Assembly: GCF_012676905.1 (NCBI RefSeq)
Contig: NZ_CP051428.1
Span: 221,001 to 285,000, forward strand
DNA from: Paenibacillus albicereus
GTDB lineage: Bacteria > Bacillota > Bacilli > Paenibacillales > Paenibacillaceae
DNA: 64,000 nt
Direction: 5' to 3'
The number at the start of each line of letters is the position of its first letter. Position 1 is the first letter of the stretch. Of this stretch, positions 24,942-34,800 are shown one piece after another. The notes under the pieces were generated by a model. That model saw nothing but the letters and a program-made list of their open reading frames with translations. It made no database searches and had not been told where the DNA came from. The position numbers and the translations under genes are program-made.

Positions 24942-25790
24942 TCAACTAACCTGACGTCCGCCGGAATCAGGCTTGTCGGACCAGCAGCTGAATTGCGAGG
25001 AGAGGATCCAGACGTCGATCAGCGTACGGACGAAATGATAGCCTTGCTGAATGACAAGCGCGGCGAGCCCGGCCCAAGCCATCGCGCCGGCGCTGACGCC
25101 GGCTTGCAGCAGGCCGGACAGCAGCAGCAGGACGAGGCTGACGCCTGCCAGCGGCAGCAGGCGGCGCAGCGCCTGCTGGAAGCTTGCTCCCACGCTCAGG
25201 CCGCTTGCCGCGCCGAACTGCAGGCCGAGAATGAGCACATGGAGCAGCCCGATCCAGAGCAGCCAGGCTCCGAGCCACGGCAGCGCGTCTGCGGCCAGCT
25301 GCGGCAGCGAGCTGTAATGCTGGAAGCGATGGAAGCCTTCCCTTACGAGCCAGACGGCCGGTGCGAGCGCGAGCGCCAGCTCGGCGGCGGCAAGCAGGAG
25401 AAACGGCTTCCAGCAGACGCGGATGCCTTCGAGGAAGCGCGTGCCCCCTTCGGCTCCGGACTCGGCGGCGTGGCGGACGGAGTAGGCCAGGCCGGCGCTC
25501 AGCAGCGGGCCGAGCAGCAGGCGGGCGAGCAGCAGCCCGCCCAGCAGCCAGAGATAGGGATGCGCCAGGTCCGTCTTGAGCAGCCGGAACTGCGATTCCG
25601 CCCAGAAGATCGCGTCCCCGCCGGATGCCGCTCCGTCCGCGCCGGGATAGCGCTGCACGAGCGGCCGCACGACCGAATCGACCAGCCGGTACAGGAAGAA
25701 GCCCCACAGCAGCCGGTACAGGAACAGGAAGGCGGCGATCGGCAGATGCTTGACGGTCAGCCCCCAGCCTTGCTTGAGATAATTGGACAC
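24942..25790 (-). CDS. Polytopic membrane protein, unknown
   Basis: This 282-residue protein has about six hydrophobic segments. It starts with a GTG at 25790 that has AGAGGAG nine bases upstream. It follows the M1 peptidase gene by 28 bases on the same strand, so the two are probably cotranscribed. The shape (two N-terminal helices around a soluble loop, then four helices) recalls uncharacterised six-helix membrane proteins of Bacilli. No motif identifies a substrate. Confidence 0.75.
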   Translation of the reverse strand: MSNYLKQGWGLTVKHLPIAAFLFLYRLLWGFFLYRLVDSVVRPLVQRYPGADGAASGGDAIFWAESQFRLLKTDLAHPYLWLLGGLLLARLLLGPLLSAGLAYSVRHAAESGAEGGTRFLEGIRVCWKPFLLLAAAELALALAPAVWLVREGFHRFQHYSSLPQLAADALPWLGAWLLWIGLLHVLILGLQFGAASGLSVGASFQQALRRLLPLAGVSLVLLLLSGLLQAGVSAGAMAWAGLAALVIQQGYHFVRTLIDVWILSSQFSCWSDKPDSGGRQVS

Positions 25791-25818
25791 GGGATCATGC
25801 TCCTCTCTTCCTCCGCCC

Positions 25819-27771
25819 TCACCAGGCGAACGCTCCTGCGAGCCATTCCAGCGCCTTGACGATGCCGAGGCTGATCCGCACCCGCTGGTCCTCCGGCGCC
25901 TCGGCGCGCAGGAAGTTGTTGATCTGGCGGTTGTCCAGCGCGTTGAGCCGGTCCGGATCGACCGACGCCCACAGCAGCGGGGAGGAGGAGCTCAGCTTGT
26001 AGCTGACGTCGGCCTCTACGCCGTCCCATGCGCGCTCGATCGTCCGTCCGTCGGCGAAGCGGAAGCGGGTGTTCACCGGGCCGTATACGCCGTCAAGGCG
26101 GCGGATGACGACTTGCGACTCGTAGCCGGGCTTGCCGCCGGCGCCTTCCGCCGGAGAGACGCGGATCGAGTCGACCGCGTAGTCGGCCGTCTGGCCGCCG
26201 TAGACGAACTGGCTGAAGTAGTCGTCCCAGCTGTCCTTGGTCACCTGCTCCACGACCCGCTTGAAGTCGGCCGTCGTCGGATGCTTGAATTTATACTGGT
26301 TGAAATACGTCCGCAGGATCTTGCTCATCATCGCCGGTCCCGTCTGCTGCTCGATGCCGGTCAGCACGAGCTTCGCCCGGCTGTAGACGTTGTCGGCGTA
26401 GCGGCCATGCGGGCCGTACGACCAGGACAGCAGCTTGAGCGGGGCGGGGTCGGTGACGTAGCTCGCCTCCAGCGCGGTGCGCGGCTCGACGCCGTACTCG
26501 CTTTCCATGATCTTGTCCTCCGAGTAGGAGGTGAAGCCCTCGTCGAGCCACGCTTCCTCGAATTCGTTGGACGCGACCATGCCGTACCAGTACTGATGCC
26601 CGATCTCGTGCACGACGGTGCGCTCGAGGCTGTAGCCGGGATTGTCCGTCTCGGCGCCGAAGGCGGTCACGAGCGTCGGATACTCCATGCCGCCGGCGCC
26701 GTTCGCGGCAGCGGGAGGGACGACGATGGACAGCGTGCTGTAGGGGTATGAGCCGTACCACTGCGAGTATTTGGCGAGCGCCGACTTGGCCGCGTGCATG
26801 TAGCGCTCGGCCAGCTTCTTGTGGAGCGGGTCGAGGTAGAGCTTGATGCGCACGCCGGGGACGCCCGGGGCGGAGAACGCTTCTTCGCTATAGATGAAGT
26901 CGGGCGAGGCCGACCAGGCGAAGTCGTGCACGTCCTCGGCATAGAACGTGAACGTCTGCCCGTCCTTGGATGCCTCCGGGGGCTTCGTCTGCACGCCGGT
27001 CGCCGCCACCTTGTAGCCGGACGGGACCTCGATCTTGACCGAGTAGAGGCCGAAGTCGCTGTAGAACTCGGAATTGCCGTGGTACTGATGCGCGTTCCAG
27101 CCTTCCGGACGCGAGCCCGAGGCCGTGTTGTAGGCGGCGATCTTCGGGAACCACTGGCCGGCCATGACGAAGCTGCCGGAGTAGCCCATGCGCGCGAATA
27201 CTTCGGGGAGGCCGACGCTGAAGCCGATGTGCAGCGTCACTTCCTCGCCCGGCGCGACCGGCTGCGGGAGCTTGAGCTTCGCCAGCGTGTAGTCGCTCTC
27301 GTTGCCGTCGTCCGGCTGGACGAAGTGCACGCGCGGCAGCAGGCTCGCCCCTTCCTCGGTCTTGAGCGACTCCAGCCGCATGTAGCCGCGGCTCGCCTCG
27401 GTCGCCTTGTCCTCGCGCAGCCGTCCGCCCGACTCCTTCATGAACGTGGTCTCGCCCGAGAGGAAAGCGTTCGGATACAGATGGAGGTACATGTCCGACA
27501 CGGTTTTCTTGCCGGGGTTTCTCCAGGTGACCGTCTCGGTGCCGGTGAGCGTCTTGCCGCTCAGCTTGACCTGGATCTGGTAGTCCGTGACGCGCTGGGA
27601 CAGCGGCTGCGTCACGGGAGCGGGAGCCGGGGAGGTTTCGGCTGCGGGCGTCGCGGCCTGTCCGGCGGAAGGCTCCGCATAGGCCAGTCCCGTTCCGGCC
27701 CACGGCAGAGGCAAGAGGGCGAGCAGCAGGGCTGCGTGCAGCAAAGGTTTGAATGATCGGCGACAGGTCAT
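25819..27771 (-). CDS. Secreted M1-family metallopeptidase
   Basis: The 650-residue product has a Sec signal peptide (SFKPLLHAALLLALLPLP) and a Pro/Ala tether. An M1 aminopeptidase fold with the zinc motif HEIGHQYW follows, and the third ligand Glu is 18 residues after the second His in WLDEGFTSYSED. The usual exopeptidase GAMEN loop reads GAGGMEYP, so GMEYP substitutes. The ATG at 27771 has GGGAGGG eight bases upstream. It is likely exported and acts on peptides outside the membrane. Confidence 0.9.
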   Translation of the reverse strand: MTCRRSFKPLLHAALLLALLPLPWAGTGLAYAEPSAGQAATPAAETSPAPAPVTQPLSQRVTDYQIQVKLSGKTLTGTETVTWRNPGKKTVSDMYLHLYPNAFLSGETTFMKESGGRLREDKATEASRGYMRLESLKTEEGASLLPRVHFVQPDDGNESDYTLAKLKLPQPVAPGEEVTLHIGFSVGLPEVFARMGYSGSFVMAGQWFPKIAAYNTASGSRPEGWNAHQYHGNSEFYSDFGLYSVKIEVPSGYKVAATGVQTKPPEASKDGQTFTFYAEDVHDFAWSASPDFIYSEEAFSAPGVPGVRIKLYLDPLHKKLAERYMHAAKSALAKYSQWYGSYPYSTLSIVVPPAAANGAGGMEYPTLVTAFGAETDNPGYSLERTVVHEIGHQYWYGMVASNEFEEAWLDEGFTSYSEDKIMESEYGVEPRTALEASYVTDPAPLKLLSWSYGPHGRYADNVYSRAKLVLTGIEQQTGPAMMSKILRTYFNQYKFKHPTTADFKRVVEQVTKDSWDDYFSQFVYGGQTADYAVDSIRVSPAEGAGGKPGYESQVVIRRLDGVYGPVNTRFRFADGRTIERAWDGVEADVSYKLSSSSPLLWASVDPDRLNALDNRQINNFLRAEAPEDQRVRISLGIVKALEWLAGAFAW

Positions 27772-27957
27772 GGACCGGTTCCCTCCCGTTGACAAGCTTG
27801 TAAGGCATCTATATGTTTGCTTTTGCCGGATTATTAGCTAAAATGAAAAATATCGAATACAAGCCCCTGCTTGTACGCCGGGAGCGGCGCGCGGGCGGGG
27901 GCTATGAGCATAGATGGCTTGTCTTGGGTCACGGAAAGTCATGGAAGGGAGCGGGGC

Positions 27958-28572
27958 ATGGAAGAGAACAAGGAAGCGAAGCGCCCGGAGGGCGAGGCAG
28001 GAGCGGCGGACGCGGTACGTCCGGGCGGCGAGGCGGAGGCGAAGCGTCCGGACGGCGAGGCAGGATCGGCGGAAGCGCAGCCGGCCAAGGGCAAGCGGGC
28101 GCTGTCGCTGAACGTCGTCAGCAGCAAGGAGCATCGCGGCTTCGGCGCGGGCACGATCGACCTCAGCCGCGTCTCCTCCGTCATCATCGACGGCGCAGAG
28201 GCTTACATCGACAACGGCGCGATGCACGCCAAGAGCAAGGTGGAGAAGGGAATCAAGTTCAGCCCGGACAAGGCGAACGTGCCGAACGGGCGTCCGGTCT
28301 GGATCGTCTGGGTCGCGGTCGACCGCGACGAGGAGGGCTCCTTCTACGCGGGAGCGACTGCCTGCCCGATGCTTGTGGACACCGAGGCGCGCCGCGGCTG
28401 GAAAATTCTCGCCCAGCACGTCAACAACCTCGACTATGCGATCAAGCGGCGCTTCGTCCTGGACGAGCTGTCCGCCGAGGAGAAGGGCGTGCTGCGCGAG
28501 CTGCTGATCTCCCATAATGCCGAATGGTGGGAGCGCTCGCCGCAGTCGCTCAAGGATCTTCTGGCGGAGTAG
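27958..28572 (+). CDS. ywhD: YwhD family protein
   Basis: The product has 204 residues. After an N-terminal acidic segment with imperfect RPxGEA repeats (about residues 8-42), the conserved YwhD core begins: GFGAGTIDLSRVSSVIIDGA, VEKGIKFSPDKANVPNG, WIVWVAVDRDE and WKILAQHVNNLDYAIKRRF. YwhD is a conserved Bacilli protein without a proven function. In B. subtilis it lies next to pbpG-speE-speB; here those genes are 12 kb away. The ATG at 27958 follows GGAAGGGAGCGGGGC. Confidence 0.92.
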   Translation: MEENKEAKRPEGEAGAADAVRPGGEAEAKRPDGEAGSAEAQPAKGKRALSLNVVSSKEHRGFGAGTIDLSRVSSVIIDGAEAYIDNGAMHAKSKVEKGIKFSPDKANVPNGRPVWIVWVAVDRDEEGSFYAGATACPMLVDTEARRGWKILAQHVNNLDYAIKRRFVLDELSAEEKGVLRELLISHNAEWWERSPQSLKDLLAE

Positions 28573-28662
28573 CGGCTCTTAGCCGGGGCCGCGTCGGCTG
28601 GCGGACCGGCAGAACCGGCAGGCATCGAGCCGGCTCCTCGGCGCATTGGCGCATGCGAACAT

Positions 28663-28718
28663 AAAAAGGGCGGGTCGGAGAGTTCCATGTTCATGGACTT
28701 CTCCGATCCGCCTTTTTT
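28663..28718. terminator. Bidirectional terminator
   Basis: The long inverted repeat AAAAAGGGCGGGTCGGAGA / TCTCCGATCCGCCTTTTTT lies between convergent ywhD and the acetyltransferase gene. Its loop contains the small palindrome TCCATGTTCATGGA. Confidence 0.88.
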
Positions 28719-28773
28719 GCTGCCGATGCATGAGCTCCCTCATCGGCTGCAGCATGCAGTTGCCGAGCTTCGC

Positions 28774-29367
28774 TCACTCCTCCTCGCGGAAGCCGCGGTA
28801 AGCCCGGGCGTGGAATCCCTCGATCCAGCGGAACAGCTGCCTCCCGCTTGGAGGAGGGATCAGGTCCGCCTCGCGGCCGGGCAGCGGCCGGTACATCGCC
28901 GCATACGGCTCCGGCACCCAGATATAGCGGTGCGCATATCCGTCCGGAGCGACGAATCCGGCGCGCTCCCAGAAGTGCCGGCGGCCCTCGTTCTCCTCGC
29001 CGCCTCCGGCTTCCGTCTCGATGACGAGCGCGCTGGCGGAGGCATGCTCCGCCGCCCACCGCTCTACTCCGTCCAGCAGCCGGATGCCGATTCCTTGCCC
29101 GCGAAGCGTCGGATCGACGGCGAGGTAGTCGACGATGAGCGCTTTTCCGCCGCCGCCCGGGCCGGCAAGCGCCATCGCGGCTGGCGAGGGGCGGCGCTCC
29201 TGCGAAGCGTTCTCGGCCAGCACGAAGACGAGCGCCTGGCCGCGCTCCAGCATGCGGCGCATCAGCGTCTCCGGCTTGCGCCCGTGAGGCGGGAAGGAGC
29301 GCTCGTAGATGGACCGCGCGGCGGGCCAGAGCGGATGGTCGAGACGGTCGAGGATGTGCAGCGGCAT
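28774..29367 (-). CDS. GNAT-family N-acetyltransferase
   Basis: The 197-residue product has the GNAT acetyl-CoA signature VDPTLRGQGIGIRLLDGVE (Q/RxxGxG/A) at about residues 92-110 and a following helix-strand AEHASASALVIETEA. The acceptor substrate is unknown. The ATG at 29367 has AAAAGGAGG at good spacing; the longer frame to 29424 has no site. Confidence 0.85.
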   Translation of the reverse strand: MPLHILDRLDHPLWPAARSIYERSFPPHGRKPETLMRRMLERGQALVFVLAENASQERRPSPAAMALAGPGGGGKALIVDYLAVDPTLRGQGIGIRLLDGVERWAAEHASASALVIETEAGGGEENEGRRHFWERAGFVAPDGYAHRYIWVPEPYAAMYRPLPGREADLIPPPSGRQLFRWIEGFHARAYRGFREEE

Positions 29368-29989
29368 GCGGGTCGGCCTCCTTTTCGTACCCTGAGTATA
29401 CCCCTGCGAGCCGGCCCCGAACACGCCAATAGGGCCTCCGCTTGTCTGCTGACAACCAGAGGCCCTATCTCCTGCAATTCGAGTTCCTATTCAATTAGAC
29501 ACTGACACTCCATTCCCAGCAGCTTGCGTAGCCTAACGCTTGCTTCCGTCTCAGATTTCGTTTCCTCCATACCGAATGTACCACAGGTTCGTGTGCGCAA
29601 CAGATTTCAGCTTCTGTACCCGCATGTCCGCTCGGTCCTGCACGGGGAGCCAGCTTCACCGACCGGAACGTGTTGCCTTCCAGCCGGGGACATGCTTCGC
29701 TTACCGTCTCCATTGGACTATCCCCTTCCTGTGAGGAGTGCCTTCATTATACTTCATCTTTACAATTAATTAAATAATCAGAATATTTAGAATAGATCAG
29801 TAATCGGGCAAATTCCGCCTTCTTCGCCATCAGGCGCCTCTTTTTTGCCTTTTATTGCGGGAATCGTCGGGTTCTCTTGCGCTCGCGCCTATCCCGGCCT
29901 ATCCAGCAACTTCCTCTCCGGACCAGGCGTCTAACTAAACGTTGCCAAGACGCGAGGACTCATCATGCAATCGGGGAAGGAATGAGAAT
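29368..29989. other. Intergenic stretch, mostly unexplained
   Basis: It holds a perfect ten-base inverted repeat ATAGGGCCTC / GAGGCCCTAT (29429-29468) without a clear T-tract. A minus-strand frame of 72 codons (29495-29713) begins METVSEACPRLEGNTFRSVK, with a Cys/Trp/Arg-rich content unlike neighbouring proteins. An A+T-rich segment lies at about 29740-29810. I see no tRNA or recognisable transposase part. Confidence 0.5.
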
Positions 29990-31726
29990 GTGAAGCAAGC
30001 AAGGAAACCGGGACGGACGCCCGGCAACGGGCGCAGGCTGCTCGCGCTGTCGCTCGCCGCGCTGGTCGTAGCGGGAGCGGCGGCCGTGCCTGGACAAGCC
30101 GAAGCCGCGGCGCAGATCCGGCTGTATCTGGACGGCCAGGCGCTGGCATCGGAGGCGCCTCCCTATATCGTGCCCCAGGCGAACGTGACGATGGTGCCGC
30201 TGCGCGTCGTGAGCGAAGGGCTCGGCGCATCCGTAGGCTGGTCGGCCAAGGAGCGCCGGGCCGACATCGCCATGTCCGGCAGCGCGATCTCGCTCGTCAT
30301 GGGACAGAGCTACGCGATCGTAAACGGAGCGCGCGTAAAGCTGGACGCATCCGTGCAAATGAAGCAGAACCGCACGATGGTGCCGCTGCGCTTCGTCGGG
30401 GAGCAGCTCGGGCTCGGCGTCGCCTGGAGCAGCGCCGACCGGACGGTCAAGCTGACCTCGCCCGGCGAAGGTCCGGCCCCTGGCCCCGGCGCCACGCCGA
30501 GCCCGAGTCCGGGGCCAGGGGCGACTCCGGCTCCGAGCCCGAGTCCCGGCCCGAGCGCGACGCCCGCGCCGACTCCCGGCACGCCGCCGGGCCAGGTCGT
30601 GCCGGGGCCGGGCGCCCCGGCCAAGCTGCGCGGGACTTGGGTATCGACGGTCTACAACCTCGACTGGCCGAGCGCCGCATCCGCCAAGAGCCGCGACAGC
30701 GCCAAGCAGAAGCTCGAGTTCACCCAGCTGCTCGACGAGCTGCAGGAGATGGGCATGAACGCGGTGTTCGTGCAGGTCCGTCCGGCGGGCGACGCCTTGT
30801 ATCCGACGCTGCTCAGCCCGTGGTCCGCCTTCCTCACCGGCAAGCAGGGGCTTGCGGCAGACTACGATCCGCTGGCGTTCATGATCGACGAGGCCCATCG
30901 GCGCGGCATGGAGCTGCATGCCTGGTTCAATCCGTTCCGCGCGGCCAGCACGGCCGACACCGCCCAGCTCGATCCGGGCAGCATCGTGCGCCAGCATCCG
31001 GAGTGGATCGTGAACGCCGGCGGCAAGCTGTACGTCAACCCCGGCATCCCGGCGGCCCGCCAGGCGATCATCGACTCGATCGCAGAGGTGGCCGCGCGCT
31101 ATGACGTGGACGGCATCCATCTCGACGACTACTTCTATCCGTCCGGCTCGGCGTTCGACGACGAAGGGACGTACAAGCTCTACAGCGCCGGATCGCTCTT
31201 GTCCAAGGGCGACTGGCGGCGGGCCAACATCAACGCCTTCGTCGAGGAGCTGGACCGCGCGGTCCATGCGGCGAAGCCCACGGTCCGGTTCGGCATCAGT
31301 CCGTTCGGCGTCTGGCGCAACCAGTCGACCGACCCCGCCGGCTCCGAGACCAAGGCGGGCGTGACCGCCTACGACAGCATGTATGCCGACGTGCGCCTGT
31401 GGGTGCAAAAAGGCTGGCTCGACTACGTCGCGCCGCAAATCTACTGGAGCTTCGCCCACCCGACCGTGCCGTACGGCAAGGTGGCCGACTGGTGGCAGCG
31501 CACGGTGCGCGGCACCGGCGTCGAGCTGTACGTCGGGCACTCGCCGTACAAGCTCGGCACGACCGAGGCCGGCTGGCAGTCGTCGGCGGAGATCGTCCGC
31601 CAGCTCGACTACAACCAGCTGGCCGGCTCCGTGACGGGCGAGCTGTTCTTCAGCGCCAAGGACCTGCGGCGCAACCCGCTCGGCATCGCGGACGCGCTGC
31701 GCTCCTACTACGCCGGAGCGGAATAG
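29990..31726 (+). CDS. GHL10/DUF187 glycoside hydrolase with stalk domain
   Basis: The 578-residue product starts at a GTG preceded by GGGAAGGAATGAGAAT. A signal peptide (LLALSLAALVVAGAAAVPGQ) is followed by a copper-amine-oxidase stalk domain (about residues 50-160: NVTMVPLRVVSEGLGASVGW, RTMVPLRFVGEQLGLG). A Pro/Ser/Thr linker leads to a GHL10 (DUF187, YngK-like) domain beginning LRGTWVSTVYNLDWPS. Family elements include VRPAGDALYPTLLSPWS, ELHAWFNPFRA, DGIHLDDYFYP and YVAPQIYWSF. Such enzymes are thought to act on cell-wall or other polysaccharides; the substrate is not certain. Confidence 0.88.
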   Translation: MKQARKPGRTPGNGRRLLALSLAALVVAGAAAVPGQAEAAAQIRLYLDGQALASEAPPYIVPQANVTMVPLRVVSEGLGASVGWSAKERRADIAMSGSAISLVMGQSYAIVNGARVKLDASVQMKQNRTMVPLRFVGEQLGLGVAWSSADRTVKLTSPGEGPAPGPGATPSPSPGPGATPAPSPSPGPSATPAPTPGTPPGQVVPGPGAPAKLRGTWVSTVYNLDWPSAASAKSRDSAKQKLEFTQLLDELQEMGMNAVFVQVRPAGDALYPTLLSPWSAFLTGKQGLAADYDPLAFMIDEAHRRGMELHAWFNPFRAASTADTAQLDPGSIVRQHPEWIVNAGGKLYVNPGIPAARQAIIDSIAEVAARYDVDGIHLDDYFYPSGSAFDDEGTYKLYSAGSLLSKGDWRRANINAFVEELDRAVHAAKPTVRFGISPFGVWRNQSTDPAGSETKAGVTAYDSMYADVRLWVQKGWLDYVAPQIYWSFAHPTVPYGKVADWWQRTVRGTGVELYVGHSPYKLGTTEAGWQSSAEIVRQLDYNQLAGSVTGELFFSAKDLRRNPLGIADALRSYYAGAE

Positions 31727-31831
31727 GGCAGGCATCGCCTGACGAAGCCGACCCGCCTGATTTCGTGCCGCCGCAGCGCCCTGCCGCGCGGCAACGCCTC
31801 GGCCCGGCGCTCGGCTTTCCGCGTCGCATGG

Positions 31832-31880
31832 AAAAGGGGCTGTCTCATCTCCGTTGCTGGAGATGAGGCAGCCCCTTTTT
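31832..31880. terminator. Bidirectional terminator
   Basis: The inverted repeat AAAAGGGGCTG(T/C)CTCATCT with AGATGAGGCAGCCCCTTTTT lies between the convergent hydrolase genes ending at 31726 and 31889. Confidence 0.88.
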
Positions 31881-31888
31881 GTTCGACC

Positions 31889-34800
31889 TTACCAGTTGTT
31901 GCCGGACACGCGGGTGACGGTGAAGCCTGGGCTCTTGCTTTCGCCGTAGATGGCTTGGACGCCCGGGTTGTTCACCTTGACGTTCGTGAAGCTGGCCTGG
32001 CCGACGACCGGACCTTGGCCCTGCTCCGCGCTGGCGACGAGCTTGATGCCGTAGCGGGTCGGGTTGTTGATCGTGACGTTTTCGACGCGCACGTTCTGCA
32101 TCGGCAGGTTTTCCGGAGACTTGGACTGGAACATGAGGCCGAAGTAGACCGGGTTGTTGATGTCGACGTTTTTGACGAGGATGTTCTTGAACGTGCGGTC
32201 GCCGCCGAAGAACCAGATGGCGCCGAAGTTCTGGTATTCGTTGATCTTGTCGTCCGCGCCGACGCTCGTCCAGAAGTCGCCGCCGGTGCGGTCGAGCGTG
32301 ACGCCGTCGATGACCGTATCCTTGTCGCCGAAGCCGAGCGTGTTGTAGCCGAAGCTCAGGCTGCTGATCGTCAGGCCTGGATAGGTGAGCGTATCCGCGC
32401 CGTACAGGTTCTGGTACAGGTTGTCCGAGCCGCCGTACACGGCGAAGGCGGCGGCGCGGCGCACGCAGGTCGCGGTCAGGTTCGTGTACTTGTTGCCGAC
32501 GTTGTAGGAGCCGCCGGCGTCGACGGCGCTGAACAGCGCGAACGCGTCATCGCCCGCTCCTCGGGAGTAGTTGTTGTCGATGACGTTGTAGGACGAGCCG
32601 TTCGTCATGTTGATGCCGTCCGCGAACGTGTTCTTGATGCGGTTGTTCTTGAACGTATTGTTGGAAGAATTCACGCCCCAGTACAGGCAGATGAAGTGCT
32701 CGACCCAAATGTTCTGCACGGTCACGTTCTGCATGCCGTTGCCGTCGATGAACTTGCCCGGGCCGTCGGTGCGGTACACGTAGTTGCCCCAGGCCGACAG
32801 GTCGCGGATCGTCGAGCCGTTGGCGGTCGAGCTGATGTTGAAGCCGATGTCCGTATTGGTCTGGCTCGCCGGAGCGACGAGCTTCGTGTGCCAAGGACCG
32901 GCGCCGATGATTTCCGTCGCGCGGCCGTACAGATAGATCTTGCTGCCGAGCTCCCACTGGCCCGCCGGAATGAAGATGCCCTTCTTGGTCGTATCCTGGC
33001 GGAACTCGTTCAGCGCCTGATCGATGGACTTGGAGGCGGACACCTGCACGTACTTGCTCGGGTCCGGATTGGAGGCGGCCGGAGCGACCTGCTCCGTCTC
33101 GATCATGTCCACGTAGATCCACGGCACGTCGCCGGCATCCTTCTGGATCTTGATCTTCGTGCCCGCCGGGTACACGGTGTCGAGCAGCAGCTGGGCGTCC
33201 TCGTACAGCCAGTACGCGGTCAGGCCCGAGCCGGGCGCGTTGTCGTAGCCGAGCCGTCCGAGCGTGCTCGGCGTGGCGTACACGTGGGAGAACTTGGACG
33301 TGACGTTGAACTTTCCTTTGGAAACGCCGTTCGCATACAGCGTGACCGTGCCGCTCGTGCTTTCGGCGACGGAGCTGCGCAGCACGAAGGCGTTCGCCGG
33401 CGAGGTCAGCGTGAACTCGACGTATTCCCCGCTCGCGTCCAGCTGGACGGCGGAGCGTCCCGATGCTTCACCGGCATAGTCGCCGGGCTTGAAGTTCGGC
33501 GCCAGACGCGTGCCGTTCGTGGCGTTGCCTGCCGCCTCGGCCTCGAGGATCGTGAACGGCATGTTGGCGCCGCGGCCGGAATAGAGGCTGGCCGTGCTCG
33601 TATTGTTCTGCTGCTTGACCGCGACCTCGTTGCCGTCGGCGGCGACCGTCGTCGTGACGGAGTAGCTGCCGTTGACGGCCGTCCACGTGCCGGCCGTGAC
33701 GGTCGCGGATGCGCCGGCGGCAAGCGAGCCGGAGTAGGAAGCGCTCCACGACTGCACGGTCGCGCCGGCGGCGTTCTTCAGCACCACCGTAATCGGATGG
33801 GCGCCTCCGGCCGAAGCCGTGTTGCCCTGGTTGGTCAGGTTGACGGAGAACGTGACCGTGTTGCCGGCGCTCGGATTGCCCGGCGTCCACGACGTCGTGG
33901 CGATCAGGTCGGAGCTCGTCACCGGCGCGACGACGAGGGAGGAGGAGTGCGTGTAGCTGTTGTTGGACTCGTTCTGCTCGACGACCGTGTTGGCCGGATC
34001 GACCTTGGCGCCGGGCGCGTACGTGCCGGCGTTCCTTGCGCCGATGTTCAGCGATACGGTCGTCTGGGCGCCTGCGGCGAGCGCGCCTACCGATGCGGTG
34101 CCGACCTGCTCGCTGCCCAGGAGGAAGGCGACCGTGGTCGCGCCGGACGCGAGCGTGCCGCTGTTCTGCACCGTTGCGCTCAGCGTGACGGCCGTATTTT
34201 CGACCGGCGAGGACGGCGTCCAGGACATGCCGTTCACCTTCAGGTCCGGGTTGGCCGCAGGCGTGCCGTACACTTCGAATTCCGCGACTTGGCCGGCCGG
34301 AGCGCCGGAGTTGGCGGTGATGTTCAGTTGCACCTGCTTGGCCGTCGCCGAGACCGGAATCGTCACTTTGTTGCCGGCAGCGGGGTTGAACGTGTAGGAC
34401 TGGGCGGCGACGAGGCTCGTGAACGTGGAGCTCGCCTGGGTGTTGCCCAGCACCTGGATCGTCTGCGTGCGCGTGCCCCATGCGCTCGACGGGTCGAGCT
34501 TCAGGACGATCGAGCTCAGGCCATGGTTCGTGCCGAGGTCGACGGTCAGCTGGCTGGGATTGCCGCCGCCCTCCCAATAGGTCGTGGCGCTGCCGTCATT
34601 GGCGTTCGTCGCGACGAAGGTGTGGACGACCGACGAGGCCGTGATCGGCTTGTTCAGCGCGACGTTGCTTCCGGCTGGCGTCGCGGTCGGCGTTGCCGTC
34701 GGAGTCGGAGTCGGAGTTGCGGTCGGCGTAGGCGTTGCCGTCGGCGTTGCCGTCGGCGTCGGCGTTGCCGTCGGCGTCGCGGTCGGAGTGGCCGTCGGAG

